Source: CAWCXF01 sp963799455 (lineage in GTDB: Bacteria; Pseudomonadota; Alphaproteobacteria; Rhodobacterales; Rhodobacteraceae). From it: a DNA stretch of 64,000 nt. The DNA lies in contig CAWCXF010000007.1 in NCBI GenBank assembly GCA_963799455.1, forward strand, positions 310,001-374,000, in the 5' to 3' direction. The position numbers were made by a program, and so were the translations under genes. Within the stretch, counting starts at the first letter, position 1, and each line of letters begins with the position of its first letter. The notes under the pieces are model-generated. The model did no database searches and was not told where the DNA came from. It saw nothing but the letters and a program-made list of their open reading frames with translations. This document shows positions 16,649 to 24,747 of this stretch, in pieces.

Positions 16649-17710
16649 TTAGGGCCGAGTGCTGGAGGAGATCGTGGTTCGGGCGCGGCCCGCTTGGATG
16701 TCCTCGATGAGGCCTCGTGCGACGGGACGCAGTGCTGCGTACGTCGGTCGCTCTTCGAACACCACACCGAGCTGTGAGTGCGTCCCGTCCGCACTCGTTC
16801 CCATCAAGCTGTCGACTCCGTTCAGGGACAACCCTGGGCTCGACTCGAGCTGGACGGTGCGGATCACGCGCTCATCCTTGGAGACCAGAAACGTGTAGAT
16901 GTAGTTCAGCTCGTCCGCCGGCAAATCAAAGGTCTCTCTGACGTAGATGCGGTGCCCACCAACCACGAACTGATCGATGATCATGGACGTCTCGCGGGGG
17001 ATCTGCCCCGCTTCCCAGCGCGCGCGAATCTGTGCGCGCATCTCAGTCGCGTCCTGAAACCTATCGAGGGCGTGCAGCGTCTGGACCACCTTTGTCTGTA
17101 TCCCGAAGTCGCTGGGTTCGATGGCGAGCGCGCATCCCCACTCGAAAAGCGCGTCCTCGTAGTTTTCCTGCAGATAGTGAACCTGCGCGAGGTTGTACCA
17201 GGCCATGGTCATCCCAGAGTTCGTCTCGATGGCCCGCTGGTAGCTCGCCGCCGCCTCGGCACGACGCTCCGCACGAAGGTGAAGTCCACCCATTTCAAGA
17301 TGCGCGCGGTCGAAGGAAGGGTGCGCACGGATCGCCCTCCCAAAGGCTTCTGCGGCTTCGTCCCAGCGCTCCATTCGGTTCAGCATCCAGCCTTCCGCGT
17401 AGGCGGTCCACGGGTGCGTGGAGCTTACTCCGGCGTCGTCGCGAAGAGACGCGAGCGCCGCCTCGATGCCCGCGGCGTCCGTCGCGTTGTGGGCCTGACG
17501 AAGGGCAGCATCCGCGCGCTCGTTTTCTGGCGTATCCGCACCAAGGACGGCGTCCCTCCCATCTCCCGGCCCGGGACAGAGTCGAGGAGCCGGGGGCGTC
17601 TCGCTACCGGACGTCTCCGCAACGGCGATCGGCTCGACCACCGGTTGCGAGCCGCAACCAAGCCCAGATGCGCCCAGCGTACCGACAACCATGAGAACGA
17701 CGCGTTTCAT
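16649..17710 (-). CDS. TPR-containing lipoprotein
   Basis: 353 residues from ATG 17710 (MKRVVLMVVGTLGASGLGC); an ATG seven codons upstream is possible. Lipobox GLGC. Residues ~65-240 hold TPR units: WTAYAEGWMLNRMERWDEAA, FDRAHLEMGGLHLRAERRAE, MAWYNLAQVHYLQENYEDAL and FQDATEMRAQIRARW. The C-terminal ~100 residues form a separate beta domain (GHRIYVRETFDLPADELNYI, TFLVSKDERVIRTVQL) that I do not recognise. The protein probably works as an outer-membrane-anchored scaffold. It is divergent from the HEAT-repeat gene at 17800 with a 90-base gap. Confidence 0.8.
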   Translation of the reverse strand: MKRVVLMVVGTLGASGLGCGSQPVVEPIAVAETSGSETPPAPRLCPGPGDGRDAVLGADTPENERADAALRQAHNATDAAGIEAALASLRDDAGVSSTHPWTAYAEGWMLNRMERWDEAAEAFGRAIRAHPSFDRAHLEMGGLHLRAERRAEAAASYQRAIETNSGMTMAWYNLAQVHYLQENYEDALFEWGCALAIEPSDFGIQTKVVQTLHALDRFQDATEMRAQIRARWEAGQIPRETSMIIDQFVVGGHRIYVRETFDLPADELNYIYTFLVSKDERVIRTVQLESSPGLSLNGVDSLMGTSADGTHSQLGVVFEERPTYAALRPVARGLIEDIQAGRARTTISSSTRP

Positions 17711-17799
17711 CGGGCGAGAATCTTTGAACACCCGCAGGATTTCAAGAGCGGAGACTCTTCAGATTCGAGTCTGGCGGACGAACGTGACACCATGGTGCC

Positions 17800-19083
17800 G
17801 TGGACCCCCGGCACAAGATACGCGGCATCGTCCCGCGTCCGCCGAGGCAGGGCGGCGACCTCAGCAAGGTCGCTACGGATGCGCTCGTGGAGTGCGCGCA
17901 TGACTCAAAGGAGCGCTGGTGGGTGCGCGCGGCGGTCATCAAAGAACTCGGGCGACGACTGGGAGAAGACGAGCTGAGTCCCCTCGAGCAAGTGCTGAAG
18001 AACCGCGCCGAGGACCCAAGCGTGCGTATCCCCGCGCTCAAGAGCATGTGCGCTGTGGTGGTCGATGGTGAGTCCGAAGCGCGCAGTGCTCTCGTCGCTT
18101 GGCTTCAGGCTCCATCGAGCATCGAGGGTGGCTACGGATTCGCCGAGCAGGTCCTCGCGGCGCGCGCGGGTCTCGGCGATGTGAGCGTGGCCTTGGAGCT
18201 AGCGATTCTGGCAAGCGATGCCTGGACGCATCGCCGCGCTTGCGCCCTCGACGCCCTTCAGGCCCTCGCGGAACGCGTAGGCGAGAGGGCGATTCTGGAA
18301 AGACTGGGCTACGATACGCATCTTGAGATGGCGACAAGTTCGCCTCGTTTCGAAGTGCGGCTGCATGGGGTGCGCGCGCTGCAGGACGCGGGCGAGAACA
18401 TCACCGCGTTCCTCGCCGACCCCTCACGCATCGTCGCCCGCCACGTGTTCGATGCACTTGCCGAGTCTAACGTGGATGTGACCCTCGCTCGCCGGCTCGC
18501 AGAGACCGCGCAGTCCCAAGAGACACGCGCCTGGGCGGCGCTCGCGCTGTTTCGCGCGGGCATACCGGTAAGGGAAGCGATGGCGTTTCTCGAAGAGCCT
18601 TTCGTTCCGTTGCCGGAGGTGCCGGACGACATTCGGCACGCCATTCTTCGCGAGTACGTACCAGGTCAGCGCGGGACGGACCCGCGCTGGCTCCTGGAGC
18701 GGGCCGCGTTGCCCGCCGGGCCAAGTGAAGACGAGCTCGAGGAGCAGACCGACGCTCGACTCAAGTCACTCATGGAAGCCCTCCAAGCACGCGGGCTGAA
18801 ACCGGAGCCTCCTATCTCCGCCGGAGACGTCTTTCAGCAAGGTTCCGGGACGTACTTTGAGATCGCCATTCCCGGCTCGTCGGTGCTCCAGCTGAGCACG
18901 TTAGGCCCCTTCATCATCGACGCAGAAGAGACGCCGGCGGACATCCGCGCATCCGCCCAAGCCTGCGGACTCACTTGGGTCGAAGACTACGCGCCGCTCA
19001 AGTTCCGCGAACTCTGCGTTTACCACTTCGGCAAGCGTGAGCCGCTCCGAATCGGCGAGCTGCTCTTCTACTGGCAGGACTAG
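17800..19083 (+). CDS. HEAT-repeat protein
   Basis: 427 residues from GTG 17800, cytoplasmic. Residues ~20-270 contain repeated helical pairs typical of HEAT/PBS repeats: WWVRAAVIKELGRRLGEDE, PSVRIPALKSMCAVVVDGE, WTHRRACALDALQALAERVG, FEVRLHGVRALQDAGENI and ETRAWAALALFRAGIPV. The C-terminal ~110 residues are a distinct alpha/beta domain (GTYFEIAIPGSSVLQLSTLG, WVEDYAPLKFRELCVYHFG). HEAT repeats bind proteins or nucleic acids; the partner is unknown. An ATG at 17791 is out of frame, so GTG 17800 is preferred. It forms a single-gene unit. Confidence 0.75.
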   Translation: MDPRHKIRGIVPRPPRQGGDLSKVATDALVECAHDSKERWWVRAAVIKELGRRLGEDELSPLEQVLKNRAEDPSVRIPALKSMCAVVVDGESEARSALVAWLQAPSSIEGGYGFAEQVLAARAGLGDVSVALELAILASDAWTHRRACALDALQALAERVGERAILERLGYDTHLEMATSSPRFEVRLHGVRALQDAGENITAFLADPSRIVARHVFDALAESNVDVTLARRLAETAQSQETRAWAALALFRAGIPVREAMAFLEEPFVPLPEVPDDIRHAILREYVPGQRGTDPRWLLERAALPAGPSEDELEEQTDARLKSLMEALQARGLKPEPPISAGDVFQQGSGTYFEIAIPGSSVLQLSTLGPFIIDAEETPADIRASAQACGLTWVEDYAPLKFRELCVYHFGKREPLRIGELLFYWQD

Positions 19084-19172
19084 AACCCATCTCACAAATA
19101 CCCGCCGCTATCGCCGAAGAAGTCGCCGCCCGAAGTCGCCGGCGAGCTGCGACGCCTCGCCGAGCGTCGACT

Positions 19173-19835
19173 TCAGGAGTCTTCGGGGCCAGCCAGGCGG
19201 GTGATGATCAGCTGCTCGATGTCCTTCATGTCACCGCCGACCATCTCGTAGAGCGGTCGAGCTTCGCGGAACGTGCTCTGCGGTGCACGCTCACCGGTGC
19301 TCCGAACGACGCCGCGCACCCGAACGCGCGCGCCGACTTCGATGTACGTCTCTTCCCGTTTCACCCATTTGGAGACTCCCGTGAGATCGTAGTTCTCGAG
19401 CAGCTGCAGACTTATGCTGCCGCTCACTGCGGCTCTGAAGTCCGCCAAGCGGGCTGACCTCTCCATGGATTCTCCCGAGCCCACGTGGTCACGGAGGCCG
19501 TCGAGTTTGGACCAGCTGCCCCGTCGGACGCGGACCGTCCCCGTGGCATCGGAGACGAAGAACGTGGTGCCGAAGTCGAGGTCGTTCACCAGGGTCCATC
19601 CGCCTGAGTTTTCCGACTGAGTGCGATCCTCGAATGACTGTTGCCGGATCGTCATCGTGACCGCGGCGACGCCTGCGTGAGGCGTGGGGATAGCATGCGT
19701 GGCGGGATGGATCGTCCCCTCGACGCACTGGACCTCGTCGGGTCGCAGATCACAGATGCGAACGAGCGGGGGCTGAGGCGGAGTCAGAAGCTTCATGATC
19801 CATTTCCACACCGAGGGATCTCTACTTCGGCGCAC
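19173..19835 (-). CDS. GIDE-like domain protein
   Basis: 220 residues; an internal ATG at 19796 (MKLLTPPQPP) may be the true start. The body follows the GIDE/MULAN-type domain found N-terminal to the RING of mitochondrial E3 ligases and also as a stand-alone bacterial domain: RPDEVQCVEGTIHPA, a FFVSDATGTVRVR strand pair, then KREETYIEVGARVRVRGVV, corresponding to the conserved 'YEE..I..G..V.V.G' end. No RING or transmembrane segment is present. Bacterial function is unknown. The gene is convergent with the HEAT gene, 89 bases away. Confidence 0.65.
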   Translation of the reverse strand: MRRSRDPSVWKWIMKLLTPPQPPLVRICDLRPDEVQCVEGTIHPATHAIPTPHAGVAAVTMTIRQQSFEDRTQSENSGGWTLVNDLDFGTTFFVSDATGTVRVRRGSWSKLDGLRDHVGSGESMERSARLADFRAAVSGSISLQLLENYDLTGVSKWVKREETYIEVGARVRVRGVVRSTGERAPQSTFREARPLYEMVGGDMKDIEQLIITRLAGPEDS

Positions 19836-19978
19836 AGGACATTCGAAAGGCTAATCTGGGTTTTCGGCCACCAACCCCTCGCTCGTCTACCCTCCCGACC
19901 TCAGATTCCTGCTCGAGAGCTTCGGACGAACGAAATCGCTCGCAGACATTTCACGTTCTCGCGGACTCACTCAGGACA

Positions 19979-20170
19979 CTAACGGGCCTCGCGTCGCGCA
20001 CGACGGCGACGTCGTCGCTCTCGAATGCGCTCCACGATCGCTTGACCCGTGTGAACGACGCAGGAACCAGTGTGGCCGAGGTCACACGCACGCTGTCGGT
20101 AGCTGCGAGCGACTGCCCCCGAGCTGTGACGCGAAAGGTCCACGCACGCCTCCGCAGCGCCCAACTCACA
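19979..20170 (-). pseudogene. Possible Sel1-type repeat fragment
   Basis: The frame reads MGCELGAAEACVDL, then ARSYRQRACDLGHTGSC, which matches the 'ACDLG.A.AC..LG' spacing of Cys-containing Sel1/TPR-like repeats common in Myxococcota. Only about one and a half repeats are present, followed by a basic tail of RERRRRRRARREAR. No start or upstream protein context is visible, so this is a fragment at best. Confidence 0.3.
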
Positions 20171-20607
20171 ACCCATGGCAATGAGCTCATCGGCGTCTTG
20201 CCGATGCTGGCCCGCGCCCCGGCCGCTTCGCGCGAGGCGCCCCATCCCAGCGACGAAACTCTACGCGCGTGCGTCGACATCGGCCAACATGTCACGCAAA
20301 CCACGCAACTGGGCAGCTGGGAAAGGCGCCCACCTTATTTCCCGGTTCGTCGACCGGCGATTCTATCTGTCCGACGCTTGCGACCGGAGTGCCTTTCGCG
20401 AATCGATAGCGCGAGCGCACGTATACGATTCGTGAAGAAACTCTCGGCCCGTGAAGTTTCGACGCATTCGGCGTTTGAGAATGGGCCTCTCGTCCATTTC
20501 GTGACGCTTGGCTGACCGAAACCCCAACTTGCTCAAAGCTGTTTTCGTCAAAAGTAGGGTTGCCTCCCATAAGTCGTATACGGATGGCGTAACTGTGCAG
20601 CATCGTC

Positions 20608-20645
20608 CCCCTCTTCGGCCCAGACATCCCCTCTTCGGCCCAGAC
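20608..20645. repeat. Two tandem copies of an ~19-base unit
   Basis: CCCTCTTCGGCCCAGACA occurs twice in tandem with a 20-base period in the gene-poor region. Likely a local duplication; no function apparent. Confidence 0.6.
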
Positions 20646-21075
20646 AAAGTTGCCCTCCTCGTTCCAAGCCTCGCTGACGTGGCCGGCGCATGGAGAACGT
20701 CGCCGTCGTCGTCGTGACGGATCCCGTCGACACCACGAACAGCCTGGAACATCGTCCGGCTTCGTTGCGCGCTCGGCTACGATCGGAAGCTTCGTCGGCG
20801 CACCGAAGCGCTCGCTTCGGCGGCGAGCAAGCACGAGTTCGGCCCGAGCCGGGCGACATTCGCTCCATCCTCGATGTTGCGACGCGGGCGCGGCCGCCGC
20901 TGCTCCCATCGCCACCGCAGCTTGAGCTCCCCACAGCCAGAGAGCGACGTACTCGAGGCGAACCGGCACCCACGGATGTTCTTTCTGTACCCTTCGCCAT
21001 GAATTGCTAGGGAAGATCCTGAGCAGTCATACGTATCACTTGATTCTTAGTAGCCCACACGATTCACGGAGCTCC

Positions 21076-21765
21076 ATGAACATCATCGAAATCACAACCG
21101 CTTTCCAAGGACCTTTTCCCGCTGCCGAGCTCAGCGCCCGCGTCAAGCTCTTCGGCGGCTACCTCGAGCCGGCTCCCGAAGGCACGAGCTGGTACGAGGC
21201 CTTCGTGCACTTCGACCGCCTCAATGACGCCGCGCCTGTGGGGCTGACCCCCGAGCTGCTCGCGCAAGTCTTCAGCGAAGTCGAACTGCAGGGCGAAATG
21301 GAACTCTCGCGTTTGGCTGAGAGCGACCCAGACACCTACGAGCACATCTTCGTTCGCGTCGCCGGAGAGTTCCGAATGGACAAGCGGGTCACGACCCTCG
21401 TGTACATCGACGCGCGCTTGCTTCCATCTAATCCGGAGGGCTTCACCATCGAGAGCGCGAGCTATGGCGGCAGCGAAAACGACGCAGGCGAACACGATCG
21501 TCTTCGCACCCGCCCGCCCCGCAAAGCTCCTGAGCAACACCGAGCTCGCGTCGCCAGCGGTGGTCGAAGAACACGAGGGCGTGCTCTACGTCGGCTGCGC
21601 AGGCCGCTTCTCGAGCAAAGACGGTGGCCTCTTCCGCGTCGGAGAAGACGGCCCGCAAGAGATCAAGCTCGCCAAGAAAGCGCCCAAGGTGCACGCGCTG
21701 CTCTCCGAGGGAGACAGCCTCTATGTGGGCGCGAGCAACGGTCTTTATCAACTTCGAGGCGATGA
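21076..21765 (+). CDS. Unrecognised protein whose C-terminal end overlaps the next gene
   Basis: From ATG 21076 the first ~135 residues are clearly coding: MNIIEITTAFQGPFPAAELS, then WYEAFVHFDRLNDAAPVGLT, LLAQVFSEVELQGEMELS and VTTLVYIDARLLPSNPEG. After about 21475 the frame becomes Arg-rich and simply shadows the next gene, so the natural end is not the stop at 21765. Either this gene is really fused to the one at 21464 and a one-base frameshift separates them near 21460-21540, or a stop has been lost. The ribosome site is weak. No family recognised. Confidence 0.5.
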   Translation: MNIIEITTAFQGPFPAAELSARVKLFGGYLEPAPEGTSWYEAFVHFDRLNDAAPVGLTPELLAQVFSEVELQGEMELSRLAESDPDTYEHIFVRVAGEFRMDKRVTTLVYIDARLLPSNPEGFTIESASYGGSENDAGEHDRLRTRPPRKAPEQHRARVASGGRRTRGRALRRLRRPLLEQRRWPLPRRRRRPARDQARQESAQGARAALRGRQPLCGREQRSLSTSRR

Positions 21766-22405
21766 AGTCGTCAATACGTGGACCAACAAGAACGGTATCG
21801 CCGGCCGCAGCGTGCTCGCGCTGGCGAAACATGAAGGCCGCATCTTCGTGGGCAGCAGCGGCGGCTATGCGTGGCTCACCGATGGGGAGATCGAGACCCA
21901 CAAGGAGAGCCGCTTCAAGAACGCCGAACACATTTACAACGCACCAGACGGCAAGCTCTGGGTGGGGTCCGACAACGGCCTGCACTTTGCCAAAGCCGGC
22001 AGCCACTACCTCCAGCCCGAGCCTTCGTATCGCGCCGTGACTTCGATGGCTGCGACGAAAGACGGCCTCTACGCGAAGCTCTTCTACAGCAACGATCCGC
22101 GCTCCGTGCACCAGACCGACACCGAGTCGTTCGTGCTCTGCGACATCAAACCCGTCGCGAGCCTCGGCGATTACGTGCTCGTCGATGACGTTGGCGGCTT
22201 AGTGCGCGCGGATCGAAGTGAGACGGGCCAGCGCATCTACTTCGAGGAGGCGCCTCGCAGCTACGCCGTCGTCGGCGAGCGCCTCTTCGCCTTGTGCAAG
22301 GACCGACTGCTCGAGGTGGATTCAGCGAGCTTCGATCAAGAAGCCACCGTCAACCCGCCCACCATGCACAGCCCCGCGCTTTGGCCCCGGAGCGGCGGTT
22401 CGTGA
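21464..22405 (+). CDS. Beta-propeller-like protein
   Basis: 313 residues from ATG 21464. Regular ~40-residue blade-like units are visible: VEEHEGVLYVGCAGRFSSKD, LLSEGDSLYVGASNGLYQLR, AKHEGRIFVGSSGGYAWLTD, NAPDGKLWVGSDNGLHFAKA, AATKDGLYAKLFYSN and AVVGERLFALCKDRLLEV. The 'LYVG..NGL..L' rhythm is that of two-component-regulator/ligand-binding propellers. There is no signal peptide in this frame, so location is uncertain; if the gene is fused to the preceding one, it is a two-domain cytoplasmic protein. A stop at 22405 is followed by 330 bases without a gene. Confidence 0.7.
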   Translation: MAAAKTTQANTIVFAPARPAKLLSNTELASPAVVEEHEGVLYVGCAGRFSSKDGGLFRVGEDGPQEIKLAKKAPKVHALLSEGDSLYVGASNGLYQLRGDEVVNTWTNKNGIAGRSVLALAKHEGRIFVGSSGGYAWLTDGEIETHKESRFKNAEHIYNAPDGKLWVGSDNGLHFAKAGSHYLQPEPSYRAVTSMAATKDGLYAKLFYSNDPRSVHQTDTESFVLCDIKPVASLGDYVLVDDVGGLVRADRSETGQRIYFEEAPRSYAVVGERLFALCKDRLLEVDSASFDQEATVNPPTMHSPALWPRSGGS

Positions 22406-22738
22406 AGCACGCGAATGCTGAACCCTCTTCCACAACCGTCATCATCAGTTCGACCGGCGGGGAAAGCCGGGATCAGAAACGATCTTGAATGCGGGACCCT
22501 CACGGACCGGGCCGGCATTGCGTTTCAGCAAAATCGAGAGGCAATGCCGGATATGCCGCCCCGACTGCTCTGTCACCGACGCGTGAAACGTCAACAGCGG
22601 GTGCACGGCATTGAGCCCACATGCGTTGCCGAAGTATTTTGGTGCGCGGCGCGGCGAACCCAAGCATTTGGACACAAGCATTCCAGATCAACGGCTCGTC
22701 ATGCCGACGCATAATCTTCGGTAGCGAACGGACCTCCT
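22406..22738. other. Intergenic region with no convincing gene
   Basis: 333 bases between convergent gene ends. Open frames on both strands lack ribosome sites and protein-like composition. No strong terminator hairpin seen. Confidence 0.4.
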
Positions 22739-23092
22739 CTAGTAGAGAACCGGATCGCACGTACCCACTTCGTCCCACGTATCGCCAATCACGCCGCAGC
22801 TCTTCGGTCCGTCGACGCACGAAACCGCAACGATGTAGCAAGCGCTGTTGCCTGCGCACCGGACGGTGTACAGCTGTCCACGCGCGGCGAGGCGGTGCAT
22901 GTCTTCGTCGGTCACGGGTGGCCGCGCGATCGTGGTTCGCCTTCCGTCGGAGGGCAGGACCTGCTCGATGGTGGCATCTCCAGCGCAGGCTGGACGGCCC
23001 ATGACCTGTCGGAAGTGGGACGAGGCATCTTCGATGGCCCCAGACAGTGTTGGGGCACATCCGAGCAGGACCAAGAGCAGGCTGTGCTTCAC
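22739..23092 (-). CDS. Small Cys-containing lipoprotein
   Basis: 117 residues. MKHSLLLVLLGCAPTL is a lipoprotein signal with lipobox VLLGC. The mature part holds six further Cys residues, including VRCAGNSACYIVAVSC and SCGVIGDTWDEVGTC, which would form disulfides in the periplasm or at the surface. It is similar in style to other small, disulfide-rich myxobacterial lipoproteins. Family not recognised. A single-gene unit 152 bases downstream of the 3' end of the GT87-like gene. Confidence 0.7.
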   Translation of the reverse strand: MKHSLLLVLLGCAPTLSGAIEDASSHFRQVMGRPACAGDATIEQVLPSDGRRTTIARPPVTDEDMHRLAARGQLYTVRCAGNSACYIVAVSCVDGPKSCGVIGDTWDEVGTCDPVLY

Positions 23093-23244
23093 CAGATCAC
23101 CATACCGCGAGAACTTCGCGGATAGGACCTTCGAGAGCCCAGTTACACGTCTTGGGCCACCAAACCCTCGTCTTCAAACCCTCATCGCACACCAGAGGTC
23201 TTTCCCAAACAGCTTCGGCTCACCGCGAAGAAAGCTCTGGACGC

Positions 23245-24567
23245 TTAGACCTCGAGAAGGACGCCGCCGAGGCCACCGGCGGGCGGCGCGTCGACCACGG
23301 CTTCACGCCATAGCCACGCCGACCACATCACCAACGCGAAGGTGACCAGCTGCGGAAGAATCACCGGCAAGCGATGTTCGACGAGAAACGCGTGGGCGTG
23401 ACCCATGAAGAGCACATTCCACAGCGACGCGACGGCGATGCAGACAAAGGTCATCGCGGAAAAAGGCCCGCCGCCAAATGGGCGCTTCGGTTGCCAGATC
23501 CATCGGGCAGCGATCGACGCAGGAAGGAGAAAGAGAGCGACATCGTAGATAAGCAGGTGTGGACTGCACAGCCACGCCAGCGCGAGCGTGGATGCACACG
23601 AGAGGTCCCAGCGTCGAGAGCCCGGCTCCCACGGAGCACGCGCCCAGCGGCTTCCGGTCCAAACGACCAGGCCAAGGGTAAACAGGGCGGCCAACGCCAG
23701 CGGCAAGACGGTCGAAAGCGGCTGCAGCAAGAGATCGAGGGCGCCGAGAACGCTCGTCGAAAGATGCGACGCAAACTCGCCGTGCAATCCGCGGACGTAG
23801 TCCGACGTGGCAGGAATGGACTCTAGAAACGGCCGCCACGCACCCGGCGCGACGAGCCACGAAGCGACGAGCCACGCGCTCATTCCAACAAGGGTTCCCG
23901 CGACGGACGCCCAACGACGACCGCCAAGGAAGACGATGGCGAAGCCAAGGCCGAGCTGTGGCTTGAGGATAAGGCATCCCACAAGGAGCCCCGCGAGGAA
24001 GTCCTGACGACGGCGAAGTGCCAAGAACGCGAAGGTCGAGATCGACAGCGTGAGGGCGGTCGTCTGCCCCAGCTGTAGAGAGATCTGCGTAGGTATGAAG
24101 AGACACGCGAGCAGGAGAAGCCGCCGCGCACGAATCTCGACGAGCAGATCGCGCGCGATGAGTCTCGCGGACGCTGCGAGGAGAACGAGGGACAGTAGCG
24201 CCCACAGCCCTGCAGCCACTACGTAGGGGACGCGCACGAACGGGGCGATGAGCGGCAGAAACGTTGGCGGGCTGAGAAAGAAGAGCCCGCCTTCATCCAT
24301 CGCGCTCGGATCGCGGCCAAGTAATTCCGACTGGGTCCGAAACGACGCCAAGCGGTCGTAGATGAGGGCGTCGTCGCCCTCGCGGACCATGTGGCCAGCG
24401 GTGTAGAATGTTGAAAAGTCGCTGCAGAGGGGCTCGCCGTTGTGATCAAAGACCCCGTCCCACGGAGACACGATTCGCGTCGCATTCCCCACGAGCCCCA
24501 CCGAGGCGATGGCCAAGTAGTACACCCACCAGCGCTGAAGAGAGAGTAGGTCTGCGAGGCGCTGCAC
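23245..24567 (-). CDS. GT87-like integral membrane protein (DUF2029)
   Basis: 440 residues from GTG 24567. About ten hydrophobic segments run the whole length. After the first segment comes LCSDFSTFYTAGHMVREGDD, the conserved loop of GT87 (DUF2029) polyprenol-phosphate-mannose-type glycosyltransferases, with the Asp in SDF the expected catalytic or ligand-binding position. LFFLSPPTFLPLIAPF and ILKPQLGLGFAIVF are further family landmarks. Members transfer a sugar from a polyprenyl-phosphate donor at the periplasmic face of the inner membrane; the acceptor here is unknown. It is divergent from the lipoprotein at 24748. Confidence 0.82.
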   Translation of the reverse strand: MQRLADLLSLQRWWVYYLAIASVGLVGNATRIVSPWDGVFDHNGEPLCSDFSTFYTAGHMVREGDDALIYDRLASFRTQSELLGRDPSAMDEGGLFFLSPPTFLPLIAPFVRVPYVVAAGLWALLSLVLLAASARLIARDLLVEIRARRLLLLACLFIPTQISLQLGQTTALTLSISTFAFLALRRRQDFLAGLLVGCLILKPQLGLGFAIVFLGGRRWASVAGTLVGMSAWLVASWLVAPGAWRPFLESIPATSDYVRGLHGEFASHLSTSVLGALDLLLQPLSTVLPLALAALFTLGLVVWTGSRWARAPWEPGSRRWDLSCASTLALAWLCSPHLLIYDVALFLLPASIAARWIWQPKRPFGGGPFSAMTFVCIAVASLWNVLFMGHAHAFLVEHRLPVILPQLVTFALVMWSAWLWREAVVDAPPAGGLGGVLLEV

Positions 24568-24747
24568 GTTCTCAGCCTACCGTAAGTTCCAGTTCCATCG
24601 CGTTTCCGATTGGCCCACAAGGAGCCCTTGGACGTCCCAAGTCGAGAATCCGCGGCTGACTCGCGCTTCGCTCAGCTCCATCGTGGGCGTCGTCAGCCTA
24701 CGTTGCGAGCACCTCCGCGCCTGAGTGGTCGGCAAGGTGGTAGTAAG

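Larger units (their letters stand above)
19836..21075. other. Gene-poor 1.2-kb region
   Basis: No frame in this stretch has a convincing start, composition and length. It contains a possible Sel1-type fragment (19979-20170) and a 20-base-period tandem repeat (20608-20645). Frames on the minus strand between 20292 and 20969 are open but shift between noise and short plausible pieces, so I read it as degraded coding sequence. Confidence 0.4.

Noticed and set aside
22445..22681. Minus-strand frame of ~78 codons
   Set aside because: No ribosome site, no recognisable fold, and near other open noise frames.
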